Shown here piece after piece: positions 45,278-57,655 of a DNA stretch of 64,000 bases; position 1 is the stretch's first letter, and each line of letters starts with the position of its first letter. Source of the DNA: Aralia elata (taxonomy: Eukaryota > Streptophyta > Magnoliopsida > Apiales > Araliaceae); NCBI GenBank assembly GCA_034770075.1, contig CM068380.1:38954695-39018694 (forward strand). Direction: 5' to 3'. The notes beneath the pieces are model-generated. The model did not search any database, was not told the origin of the DNA, and was given only the letters and a program-made list of their open reading frames with translations. Position numbers and translations under genes: made by a program.

Positions 45278-48200
45278 ATGCCGCCAAGAGGACGACCACG
45301 TAACCGACAGGTTGAAGAGTCAGAGAGTGAGGTTGGAAATCAATCCAATCCAATGAGAATGTTCGCAGAAATGCTGGCAGAAGCTATGCAATCAAGACCG
45401 CCACCTAGAGGGACCCAACCAATAACCGAGCCAACGCATCGTTTGGCCAATTTTAAAGATTTCAAATTGGTTGGACCACCCGAGTTCAAGGGAACGCTTA
45501 ACCTAATAGAAGCACAGACATGGATAGAAGAGATAGAGAAGGTCTTTGAGGTCGCATGGGTGGCCGAGGAACAAAAAACAAGATTTGCCACGTTCATGCT
45601 GAAGGCCGAGGCGAACTACTGGTGGAAGGCCAATAAGGGTCGAGTAGGTGAGGGAGTCATTCCATGGGAAAGATTTAAAGAGTTGTTCTTCGAAAACTAG
45701 TTTCCAGAGAATACACAGCAGGATATGGAAGTGAAGTTCCTCGAACTGAAACAAGGGAATATGACTGTCGCCGAGTACGCGGCAAAATTCAATGAGTTGG
45801 CCCGATTTGCCCCACACCAGGTGGACACCGAGGCCAGGAAGGTAAGAAGATTTGAATTGGGGCTGAAACCGTGGGTACAGAAGTCAGTTGCGATATTGAA
45901 GCTTAAGAACTTCTCGGAACTACTGGAGAGGGCTATCATTGCGGAAGGGGGCAATGAAGCAGTAGCCCGATTTAATCAAGACAGAAAGAAGAACCAGGAG
46001 GCTGCCAAGGCAGGGAGCAGCGGAGGCAGCAACCCCAATAAGCACAAATGGAATGAAAGCCAATCGTTCGGGAGCAATAAATCCGGAGGAAACCAATCTG
46101 GAGGGGAGGCGAGAAAAACTGGCAGGTGTAGCGCTTGTGGGAAACACCACACTAGGAGTGCATGAAGGGGAAAAATGTTTGCTATCGATGTGGACAACCG
46201 GGGCACATGGCTCCTCAATGTCCGAATAAACAGAAGGGAGGATGTTTCTCTTGTGGATCACCCGACCACCAGATCAAGGATTTCCCGAAGAGGAAGGGCG
46301 ACGCCGGGAGTGGCAACCGAAGCAATAACAACAGCGGGAATAACAACCGGCTGAGCTACGGAGCACCAGCCAGTCAAGCCAACAGACCCACAGCACGCAC
46401 ATTCAACATGACCGTGCAGGATGCAATGGAATCCAGGGATGTGGTGTCAGGTATCATCCCAATCAATGATATAAATGCATATGTGTTATTTGATTCGGGT
46501 GCTACTTGCTCTTTTGTTTCCGAAGAATTTGCTAGTCAGTTAAACTCACCGCGTGAAAAGTTAGAACATCCTATGAACGTAGAAGTAGCAAACAAGGAAA
46601 TCATTCCCGTAGAATACATTCATAAGAATTGTTGTGCTGAATTGCGAGGATTTAAGCTCAATGTGGATTTGATACCAATTCGGCTGGGAGAGTTTGATGT
46701 AATCCTGGGAATGGATTGGCTGTCAATTCACGGGGCAGTTATTGACTGTAAGAAGAAATGTGTACACCTAAAGACTCCTAACAAGTCGAAGGTGGTATTC
46801 TATGGTAATAAATCACCAAGACAATCTTGTTGTCTGACTATGATGCAAACCAAGAAACTACTTAAGAAAGGTTGCGTATGTTATTTGGCCCATGTGGTTG
46901 ATACGCGTCAGGTCGGGGGTGAGATGAGTCAAATACCAGTCGTGAGGGAATTCGCTGATGTCTTCCCAGAGGAGCTTCCGGGACTGCCGCCGGACAGGGA
47001 AATTGAGTTTGTGATCGATTTGGTACCGGGAACCGCACCAATATCGAAGCCGCCGTATCGAATGGCACCTGTGGAGATGAAAGAGTTGATGGTGCAGCTG
47101 CAGGAACTATTAGATAAAGGTTATATCAGACCGAGCGTGTCCCCGTGGGGAGCGCCAGTTCTGTTTGTAAAGAAGAAAGATGGTTCTATGCGACTTTGTA
47201 TCGACTACCGGGAGTTGAACAAAGTTACGATTAAGAATAGGTATCCACTTCCTAGGATTGACGATCTGTTTGATTAACTTAAGGGAGCGAAGTACTTTTC
47301 AAAATTCGACTTGAGAATAGGCTATCATCAGCTGAAGGTGAGGCAGGAAGATATCCCGAAGACTGCATTCAGAACTCGTTACGGGCACTTCGAGTTTCTG
47401 GTAATGTCATTTGGGTTAACGAATGCACCAGCAGCATTCATGGATATGATGAATAGAGTATTCAAGAAATACTTGGACAAGTTCGTAGTCGTATTCATCG
47501 ATGACATATTGGTGTATTCGGAGACAGAGGAGGAGCATGCTGAACATTTAAAGATTATATTAGAAGCTCTCAGGAGGGAGAAGTTGTACGCGAAGTTTTC
47601 TAAGTGTGAGTTTTGGTTGCAGAGGGTATAGTTTCTGGGTCACGTCATCGACAAAAATGGTGTTTCGGTGGACCCAGTAAAAGTAGAAGCGGTTATCAAT
47701 TGGGAGCAACTGAAGACCCCAACAGAGATCAGGAGTTTCTTGGGATTAGCAGGATATTATCGAAGATTTATTCAGGATTTTTCGAAGATAGCATCGCCAT
47801 TGACCAACCTCACCAGGAAAACGGTTAAGTTCGTTTGGTCGGAGAAATGTGAGGAAAGTTTTATGAAGCTGAAGAAGAGACTTAGTCAAGCACCGGTGTT
47901 GACCTTACCCGACAACACTGGGGGTTTTGTAGTGTATAGCGACGCGTCACACAAAGGTCTTGGCTGTGTACTGATGCAACACGGCAAGGTCGTGGCGTAC
48001 GCATCACATCAACTGAAAGACTATGAGAAGGGTTACCCGACTCATGACTTGGAGTTAGCAGCGGTAGTTTTCGCCTTAAAGATTTGGAGGCACTACTTAT
48101 ACGGGGAGAAGTGCGAGATATATACAGATCACAAAAGTCTGAAATATATCTTCACTCAAAAGGAGCTGAACATGAGGCAGCGCCGATGGTTAGAATTGAT

Positions 48201-49830
48201 CAAGGACTACGACTATGAAATTCTGTACCATCCGGGCAAAGCAAATGTAGTGGCTGATGCCTTAAGCAGGAAAGGCAAGGTGAAATTGATGCAGCTGACA
48301 GTTCAAGAGAAATTGATATAAGACTTTGAACGTTTGGAACTGGAGGTTAGGTATCCAATGGAGGCAGACGAAAAAGTGTTCACCGTGACAGTAGGTCCGA
48401 CTCTACTGGATAAGATACAGGAGGCTCAAGAATTTGATGAAGAATGCATTGACATTAAGAAGCAACTATCGGAGGGAAAGACATTGAAGTACAAGGTTGA
48501 CAGCACAGGATTGCTGAGATTCGAGGGAAGGATATGGATACCCTACGTACCAGACCTAAGGGAAGAGATATTGCACGAGGCCCATAATACGAAATTCTCG
48601 GTACATCCGGGTAGCACCAAGATGTATCAAGATCTTCGTTAGCATTATTGGTGGCCGCATTTGAAGGGGGAAGTTGCAGAATTCGTCAGCCGATGTTTAA
48701 CTTGTCAGAGAATCAAGGCAGAGCACCAGTGGCTGAGTGGATTATTACAACCCTTAGAGATTCCCAAGTGGAAGTGGGAGCACATCACAATGGATTTTGT
48801 GGTAGGACTTCCAGCAACACAGAAGGGTCTAGATGCCATATGGGTAATCGTGGATCGTTTGACCAAGTCTGCCCATTTTCTACCGATCAAGATCAGGTAC
48901 AAATTGGAGCAGTTAGCGAAACTCTACGTAAAGGAGATAGTATCGCAACATGGGGTGCCGGTTTCTATTGTGTCTGACAGAGATCCGCGCTTCACGTCAA
49001 ATTTTTGGAGAAGTCTACAGGAGAGACTGGGAACACAATTAAGAATGAGTACGGGATATCATCCTCAGACTGATGGTCAGAGTGAGCGAACAATTCAGAC
49101 CCTGGAGGATATGCTCCGGGCAGTCGTGATGGACTTAGATGGCAGCTGGGACGATCACTTGCCCCTGGTAGAGTTCGCTTACAACAACAGTCATCACGCT
49201 AGCATTGGTATGCCGCCATACGAAGCGTTATATGGAAGGAAGTGTCGAACGCCGTTGTGTTGGGATGAAGTTGGTGAACGGAGATTGTTGGGATCATAAT
49301 TGGTACAACAAACCGTGGAAATCATTAAAGTAATAAGACAGCGGTTAGTAGCAGCTCAAGATCGTTAGAAGAAGTAGGCCGACTTACATCGTCAGAAACG
49401 AGACTTTGAAGTTGGTAGCTTTGTGTTTCTGAAGGTATCACCCTGGAAAGGGAAGATCCGTTTTGGGAAGAAGGGAAAATTGAGCCCTAGGTTCATAGGA
49501 CCGTTCGAGATTTTGAGGAGAATAGGCGAAGTGGCGTACGAGGTAGCATTACCTCCTGAACTTGAGCACATTCACAACGTGTTTCATATATCAGTGTTGC
49601 GTCCGTATAAGCCAGATTACAAGCATGTTATTTCCTATGAGCCAATTCAAGTCGAAAAGGACTTATCGTACGAGGAGATTCCTGTTCAAATCCTAGATAG
49701 GAAGGAACAGACACTGAGGAATAAAACCATTCATTCTGTTAAAGTTCTCTGGAGAAATCACGCGGTGGAAGAAGCCACGTGGGAACTCGAAGAGAAAATG
49801 AGAGCGAATTACCCCCAGTTATTCGAGTAA
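45278..49830 (+). pseudogene. gag-pol of element E, eight stops and a frameshift
   Basis: Starts MPPRGRPRNRQVEE. Gag core: NFKDFKLVGPPEFKG and EANYWWKANKGR. The short knuckle CSACGKHHT runs into a frameshift near 46145; then CYRCGQPGHMAPQC and CFSCGSPDHQIKDF, whose last Cys is Phe. Protease LFDSGATCSFVS is intact, as is RT FIDDILVYS and RNase H VVYSDASHKGLG. Integrase has CLTCQRIK and STGYHPQTDGQSERT; the tail ends EEATWELEEKMRANYPQLFE, chromodomain-like. Stops: TAG 45698, TAA 47275, TAG 47629, TAA 48319, TAG 48640, TAA 49297, TAG 49366 and TAG 49375. Compared with D, several fit Gln codons changed by C-to-T. Confidence 0.93.
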
Positions 49831-49864
49831 CCTTAGATTGAAATTCCGAGGACGGAATTTTTAT

Positions 49865-49877
49865 AAGGGGGAGAGGA
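49865..49877 (+). promoter_or_regulatory. polypurine tract of element E
   Basis: AAGGGGGAGAGGA, directly before the LTR start TGTAATGTCC at 49878. Confidence 0.8.
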
Positions 49878-50648
49878 TGTAATGTCCAGTAAATTTTTAA
49901 ACGTATTGATTTATTTTGATATATGAAATTCATTTTATTTAATTTTATGAATTTAATTGGACCCATGTAGGTATTATTAATTAATTATCTAAATATATGG
50001 TCCAATAATTTTCTTGGCATTAAAGGGGCTCATTAATAGTTTGATTAAATTAGTGAGTTAACCCTAAGATTTGATTTGCGAGAAATTTAGGAAAAATTAA
50101 TAAATAAATTCATTTTATTAAATAATTCGAATCAAAAATTATTGGTAAAACAAATATTTAACTAATTAATTGAATTAATTATTCAATTAAAATGATAAGA
50201 GCATAATGTTATTTTGATTGGACTGGCCCATTTCTTTTCCTTTTATTTTATTTGTTCAAACCGGCCCAACCCTATTGGGTTGAGCCCAATCCCTAAATCC
50301 AGTCGGTTTGAAATAATCTCAATCGGGTCGATCCATTCTCTTTTATTCCAGTCGGGTTGCTTCAATTGGGGCTGGGGATATATCAGAACTAACGAAATCA
50401 ATTGGGAAAGAAAACCAAACGAGATCAAGACCCTCAAATCAAACCCTCAGACCAGTTAGCAACGGGAAGAAGGAATAGGGGTAGGCCTAGCCGAACCAAA
50501 TCAATCGAACGAAACCCAACCCTTCAGTCAATCATCGAGCGAGAGACGGGAGCAAGGCGCCGGCGACAGCTCGAACCAGACGGACGGCGTGAAGATCGAC
50601 CGGCGGACTGTTGAAAGTTCAAGGCAGTTAATCGAAGCGACCGAGCGC
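49878..50648 (+). mobile_element. 3' LTR of element E, left part
   Basis: The first 771 bp of the LTR, up to GACCGAGCGC, where element D is inserted. The last five bases AGCGC (50644-50648) are the target copy. Confidence 0.93.
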
Positions 50649-52682
50649 TGTGACGCCCCCAAATTCGGGTGTCCCATTACCCGGATCCGGTCATCACGTT
50701 CCAATACAAATATTCACCTCTAACAACATATGATAACTAAAATGCGGAATATAATAAACATACGTTGTTCATTACAATGGTGTTACTAGTCCCAGAATAC
50801 AAAACCTTAACACTTACACAAATCCATGCCTTAAATAAAAGGTTAGGGTTTTAATTACATTAACAGAAATTAACTATTCGTAAGTTTAAAATCTGCTACA
50901 TGAAGCCTATTACTTCATCTTTTCTTTCCCTTTGTTCTTCCCTGACGTCTCGGGTTTAGCTGCAATGAAGTCATGATATAGCAAGGATGAGCAACGAGTT
51001 TGCTCAACAAGTTTAAAATACAACAATAAAGATATATCATGATGAAGGGAATATAGAAGGAGAATTCAGCAATTATCAGAAGCAATAACAATAAATGCTT
51101 TTAGAACAATTGGTAGTCGAATAGACTTTGAACAATAACTTCCAAAGGAGTCAATAGCTAGTTGACCCTCTGGTTACTGGCTACAGAATAAGTACTTGAG
51201 GGTATCATCCTCGCGTACGCTATGTGTATGCATAACATTTAACTCTGCTATTTGTACCTTATTTCCGGTACGTGGGGTACTCCCCTATAATAAAAGAGGT
51301 GTTCATTCAGTCTAAGAATCCTTATCATTGATTGGTTCGGATAGTTTTTATAAATTCTTACATACGTGCCTGACCGAGACAAGGGTTCAGACTTAATCAT
51401 GAAAAGTTCATGAATTTCAGAACTTAAGATAATTATACGAATTCAAATGCACAAGCGCGAATGTCAATAAATACAAAGATGTGGAATAATTTTAAAAGCA
51501 ATTAGACCACTTAAAGCATGCTTGGAGATAAGATTCCAGCTTAAAGAATAACTTGCAATAATGTAAGAAGTTTAGGGTTAGGAACTTGCCTGTTTTCTCA
51601 GCTACAGATATAGTTTAGCTTTAATTAATTGACCTTGGATGACCTATCATTGGATAAAGTCGACTTATTAATTGATATGGTTATAGTTGCATATTGGCAC
51701 ACCTTGCTATACCATTTACGTATCAAATAAAAATTTCATCATCTATATTTAATTACTATGTAACATTAACTAAACAGAATTTAATTAATGATCTTTGGCC
51801 TTTAAAAATAGCTAATAACTAATCATAATCACTTATTATTTCAATACTCAAATTATTAACCTTATTCGTCTCTACGTATGGGTTAATAATTCTTATTTAT
51901 TATTTATAAAAATAAATAATAAATTTATCATGGTTTAACTACTCCGTCTTCCTCTCGATTGACTGATTGAGGGTTTGATTTCCCCCCTTCCCTTGCTCGG
52001 TTATTCCTCTCCTAAATCAATTTCTCTCTTCTTGCTGACTTGAACCCAGCATCTGCTTCCCAAATTGGTTTTTACCGTTTGCCCAAAACGGATCCAACCC
52101 CGCTGGCAATTCACTTGGGCTTAACCCAATAGTTGGGCCGGCTGATTTAATTAAAACGGTGGCCCAATTGGAAAATAAGAAGACCTTGGGCTCAGCTCAA
52201 ATTGGTTTGGCCCAATAGGGAATTAAAAATATGAACTCAGCCCAGTAGGAAATAAAAGGAATTTGGGTTCAACTTAGAAGAAAAGTAATGGGCCAATCTA
52301 AATAAAAGATTAGTGACCCAATTTAAAATTAATCACATGGCATTTCTAATATTCTTAATTAAATAACTAAACCAATTTATTAATTATTTAAAATATTTAT
52401 TTCAACCAAAATTCTTCATTCGAATTGTTTAGTCCGATAATGGTAAAATTATTTATTAACATTCCCAAATTTTCTTGCAAATAAATTCTTAGGGTTAACC
52501 CACTAATTTATTTAACTATCAGTGAATCTCTTTAATGCACAGAAAATTATTGGACCACGTATTTATATAATTAATTACTAATGCCCACATGGATCCAACT
52601 AAATTCGTTAAATTAAATAAAAACGAATTTCATATGTTACAATAAATTGTACAAGATTTTAAAAAAATTCCTGGGCATTACA
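50649..52682 (-). mobile_element. 3' LTR of element D, with a 2.1 kb internal deletion
   Basis: 2,034 bp against 4,120 bp for the 5' LTR. The junction lies at 51938/51939 (GGTTTAA|CTACTCC) and corresponds to loss of 60008-62095 of the other LTR, taking the AT-rich array, the GC-richer block and the TATA box. No long homology is seen at the junction. Confidence 0.92.
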
Positions 52683-52700
52683 TCCTCTCCCCCTTATAAA
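52683..52700 (-). promoter_or_regulatory. polypurine tract of element D
   Basis: The minus strand reads TTATAAGGGGGAGAGGA directly before TGTAATGCCC, the LTR start. Confidence 0.8.
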
Positions 52701-52729
52701 AATTCCGTCCTCGGAATTTCAATCTAAGG

Positions 52730-55700
52730 TTACTCAAATAATCGCGGATAGTTTGCTCTCATCTTCTCTTCAAGTTCCCACGTAGCCTCCTCTACCGCGT
52801 GGTTTCTCCAGAGAACTTTCACCGAGTGAATGATTTTATTCCTCAGCTTCTGCTCTTTTCTATCCAGTATTTGAACAGGAATCTCCTCGTACGATAAATC
52901 TCTTTCGACTTGAATTGGTTCATAGGAAATAACATGTTTGTAATCTGGCTTATACGGACGCAACACTGATACGTGGAACACGTTGTGGATGTGCTCAAGT
53001 TCAGGAGGTAATGCTACCTCGTACGCCACTTCTCCTATTCTCCTCAGAATCTCGAACGGTCCTATGAACCTAGGGCTCAGCTTGCCCTTCTTTCCAAAAC
53101 AGATCTTCCCTTTCCAGGGAGATACCTTCAGAAACACAAAGCTACCAACTTCAAAGTCTCGTTTTTGACGATGTAAGTCGGCATACTTCTTTTGACGATC
53201 CTGGGCTGCTACTAACCGTTGTCTTATTACTTTAATGATTTCCACGGTTTGTTGTACCAATTCTGGTCCCAACAACCTCCGTTCTCCAACTTCATCCCAA
53301 CATAACGGCGTTCGACACTTCCTTTCGTATAGCGCTTCGTACGGTGGCATACCAATACTAGCATGGTAACTATTGTTGTAGGCGAACTTTACTAGTGGCA
53401 AGTGCTCGTCCCAGCTGCCACTTAAGTCCATCACCACTGCCCGGAGCATATCCTCTAGAGTCTGAATTGTTCGCTCACTCTGACCATCAGTCTGAGGATG
53501 ATATGCCGTACTCATTCTTAACTGTGTTCCCAGTCTCTCTTGTAGGCTTCTCCAAAAATTTGACATGAAGCGCGGATCTCTGTCAGACACAATAGATACC
53601 GGCACCCCATGTCGTGATACTATCTCCTTCACATAAAGTCTCGCCAACTGTTCCAATTTGTACCTGATCTTGATTGGTAGAAAGTGGGCAGACTTTGTCA
53701 ACCGATCTACGATCACCCAGATGGCGTCTAGACCCTTTTGGGTTGTCGGGAGTCCTACCACAAAATCCATAGTGATGTGTTCCCACTTCCACTCAGGAAT
53801 CTCTAAGGGTTGCAATAATCCGCTCGACTGCTGGTGCTCTGCCTTGATCCTCTGACACGTTAAACACCGGCTGACGAATTCTGCAACTTCCCCCTTCAAG
53901 TGCGGCCACCAATAATGTTGACGAAGATCTTGATACATCTTGGTGCTACCCGGATGTACCGAAAATCGCGTATTATGGGCCTCTTACAAAATTTCTTCCC
54001 TTAAGTCTGGTACGTAGGGTATCCAGATCCTCCCCTCGAATCGCAGCAATCCTGCGCTGTCAATCTTGTACTTCGATTCTTTTCCCTCCGATAATTGTTT
54101 CTTAATATAAATGCATTCTTCATCAAATTCTTGAGCCTCCTGTATCCTATCCAGTAGAGTCGGACCTGCCGTTACAGTCAACAATTTTTCGTCCGCCTCC
54201 ATTGGATATCTAACCTCCAGTTCCAGACGTTCAAAGTCCTTTACCAATTCTTCTTGAACCGTCAGCTGCATCAATTTCACCTTGCCTTTCCTGCTTAAGG
54301 CATCAGCCACTACATTTGCTTTGCCCGGATGGTACAGAATTTCACAGTCGTAGTCCTTGATCAATTCTAACCATCGGCGTTGTCTCATGTTCAGCTCCTT
54401 TTGAGTGAAGATATATTTCAGACTTTTGTGATCCGTATATATCTCGCACTTCTCCCCATATAGGTAGTGCCTCCAAATCTTCAAGGCAAAAACTACCGCT
54501 GCTAACTCTAAGTCATGAGTCGGGTAACCCTTCTCATAGTCTTTCAGTTGACGTGATGCGTATGCCACGACCTTGCCGTGTTGCATCAGTACACAGCCAA
54601 GACCTTTGTGTGATGCATCGCTATACACTACAAAACCCCCGGTGTTGTCTGGTAAGGTCAACACCGGTGCTTGACTAAGTCTCTTCTTCAACTCCATAAA
54701 ACTATCCTCACATTTCTCCGACCAAACGAACTTAACCGTTTTCCTGGTGAGATTGGTCAATGGCGATGCTATCTTTGAAAAATCCTGTATGAACCTTCGA
54801 TAGTATCCCGCTAATCCCAAGAAACTCCGGATTTCGGTGGGTGTCTTCAGTTGTTCCCAGTTGATAACTGCCTCCACTTTTGCTGGGTCCACTGAAACAC
54901 CATTTTTGTCGATGACGTGACCCAGAAATTGTACCCTCTGCAACCAAAACACACACTTTGAAAATTTTGCGTACAACTTCTCCTTCCTGAGAGCTTCTAA
55001 TACAATCTTCAAATGTTCAGCATGCTCCTCCTCTGTCCCTGAATACACCAGAATGTCATCAATGAATACGACTACGAACTTGTCCAAGTACTGCTTGAAT
55101 ACTCTGTTCATCGTATCCATGAATGCTGTTGGTGCATTCATCAATCCAAAAGACATTACCAGAAACTCGAAGTGCCCATAACGAGTTCTGAATGCAGTCT
55201 TCGGGATATCTTCCTGCCTCACCTTCAGCTGATGATAGCCTGTTCTTAAGTCGATTTTTGAAAAGTATTTCGCTCCCTTAAGTTGATCAAATAGATCGTC
55301 AATCCTAGGAAGCGGATACCTATTCTTAATTGTAACTTTGTTCAACTCCCGATAGTCGATACACAGTCTCATCGAACCATCTTTCTTCTTTACAAACAGA
55401 ACCGGCGCTCCCCATGGGGACACGCTTGGTCTGATGTAACCTTTATCTAACAGTTCCTGCAGTTGCACCATCAACTCCTTCATCTCTACAGGTGCCATTC
55501 GATACGGCGGCTTAGATATTGGTGCGGTTCCCGGTGCCAAATCGATCACGAACTCGGTTTCCCTGTCCGGCGGCAGTCCCAGAAGTTCATCGGGGAAGAC
55601 ATCAGCGAAATCCCTCACGATTGGTATTTGACTCATCTCATCCCCGACCTGACGAGTATCGACCACATGGGCCAAATAACACTCGTAACCTTTCTTAAGT

Positions 55701-57268
55701 AATCTCCTTATTTGCATCATAGTAAGACAACAAGATGGTTTTGGTGATTTGCTGCCATAGAATACCACCTTCGACTTATTAAAAGTCTTTAGGTGTACAC
55801 ATTTCTTCTTACAATCAATGACTGCTCCGTGAATTGATAGCCAATCCATTCCCAGGATTACGTCAAACTCTCCCAGTCGAATTGGTATCAAATCCACATT
55901 GAGCTTAAATCCTCGCAATTCAGCACAACAATTCCTATGAATGCATTCTACGGGGATAATTTCCTTGTTTGCTACTTCTACGTTCATAGGGTGTTCTAAC
56001 TTTTCACAAGGCACATTTAACTGACTAGCAAATTCTTCGGAAACAAAAGAGCAAGTAGCACCCGAATCAAATAGCACATATGCATTTATATCATTGATTG
56101 GGATGATACCTGACACCACGTCTTTGGATTCCATGGCATCCTGAACAGTCATGTTGAACGTGCAGGCGGTTGGCCTATTGGCTTGACTGGCTGGTGGCCC
56201 GTAGTTCAACCGATTGTTGTTTCCATTGTTGTTGTTGCTTCGGTTGCCACTCCCGGCGTCGCTTTTCCTCTTCGGACAGTCTTTGATCTGGTGGTCAGGT
56301 GATCCACAGGAGAAACAACCTCCTTTCGGCTTATTAGGGCACTGTGGGGCCATGTGCCCAGGTTGTCCACAACGGTAACACACGCTCTTCCCCTTCATGC
56401 ATTCCCCCGTGTGGTTCTTGCCACAGTTGTTGCATCTGCCTGGCTTCTTCCCCTCCCCTCCAGATTTATTTCCCCCAGAGGACTGACTCTCGACCCATTT
56501 CTGTTTGTTGGGATTACTGCCCCCGCTGCTTCCTGCCTTCGGGCCCTCATGTCCCTTCTTCTTCTCTTGATTGTATTTTGCCAGGGCCTCACTGCCACCC
56601 TCTACAATGATCGCCCTCTCCAACAATTCTGCAAATGTCTTGATTTTCAATACCGCAACAGAACGGTATAACCATGGTTTCAACCCTTGTTCAAACCTTC
56701 GAGCTTTTCTTTCCTCTGTGCTGACTTGGTGAGTTGCAAACCGTGCCAACTCATTAAACTTAGCCGCGTACTCAGCCACAGACATATTTCCTTGTTTTAG
56801 TTCCAGGAACTTGATCTCCATCTCTTGCTTCATGCTCTCCGGAAAGTAATTCTCCAAGAACATCTCCTTAAAGCGTTCCCATGCGACAATGCCTCCTTCC
56901 ACTCGGCCCCTATTGGCCTTCCACCAGTAGTTCGCCTCGCCCTTTAACATGAAGGTAGCAAAACTTGTTTTTTGTTCCTCTGCCACCCTTGCTACCTCGA
57001 AGACCTTTTCTATCTCCTCGATCCAGGTCTGCGCTTCGATGGGGTTAAGAGTTCCCTTGAACTCGGGTGGTCCAACCAATTTGAAATCTTTGAAATTTGC
57101 CAGATGATGCACTGGCTCGGCTGCTGCTTGGGTTCCTCCTGGTGGCGGTCTTGATTGCATGGCTTCTGCCAGCATTTCGGCGAACATTCTCATTGGATTG
57201 GATTGATTTCCAACCTCACTCTCTGACTCTTCAACCTGACGATTACGTGGTCGTCCTCTTGGCGGCAT
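52730..57268 (-). pseudogene. gag-pol of element D, one premature stop in an otherwise intact polyprotein frame
   Basis: One frame of 1,512 codons from MPPRGRPRNRQVEE (57268), with a single TAA at 53986-53984 after about codon 1094. Residues ~1-275 gag; ~279-290 CNNCGKNHTGEC; ~297-310 CYRCGQPGHMAPQC; ~317-330 CFSCGSPDHQIKDC; ~400 protease LFDSGATCSFVS; ~590-760 RT with FIDDILVYSG; ~880-1000 RNase H (VVYSDASHKGLG); integrase ~1100-1400 with HPGSTKMYQDL, CLTCQ, MDFVVGLP, SDRDP and STAYHPQTDGQSERT; last ~50 residues chromodomain-like (HSVKVLWRNHAVEEATWELE), lacking the full aromatic cage, as in Tekay-type elements. The stop falls between RNase H and the integrase zinc finger, where C and E have a CAC or CAA codon. 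Gag, protease, RT and RNase H could still be made; integrase could not without readthrough. Confidence 0.93.
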
Positions 57269-57655
57269 GATTTGAATTCTGGCTGATTTTTACCTATAGT
57301 TTTATAGTTCACATAATATGTCATTAAAATCAACAATCAAGGGTAAAATATCTATCAACACATTTGATTTAAGTGAAACATCTACATTTATATTGATATA
57401 CCACTGTTTGTTACAAGACTAAACCTGTGGCATACTGCTATAAATGCGCCACTGTGTGTCCCATCCATCAATAGTCTATCCCCCAAGACAAAAGTGGGGA
57501 ATCCTAACTTTTCATCCCTTAAGACTACAAAAGTTGGGGTTTAACTACTACCCCGAACCTAAATACAAATATAAAGTTTCACAAGACAAACATGTCTATA
57601 ATCTAGCAAAAGTGGGACCTATGGTACCCAAGACAAGACAACCATCCAAATCATA
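57269..57655 (-). other. spacer between ORF0 and gag in D, with hairpins
   Basis: 387 bp. On the plus strand CCCC 57481-57484 pairs with GGGG 57496-57499, and CCC 57516-57518 with GGGG 57535-57539, as in the spacers of C and E. The third, next to ORF0, is weaker here. Confidence 0.55.
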
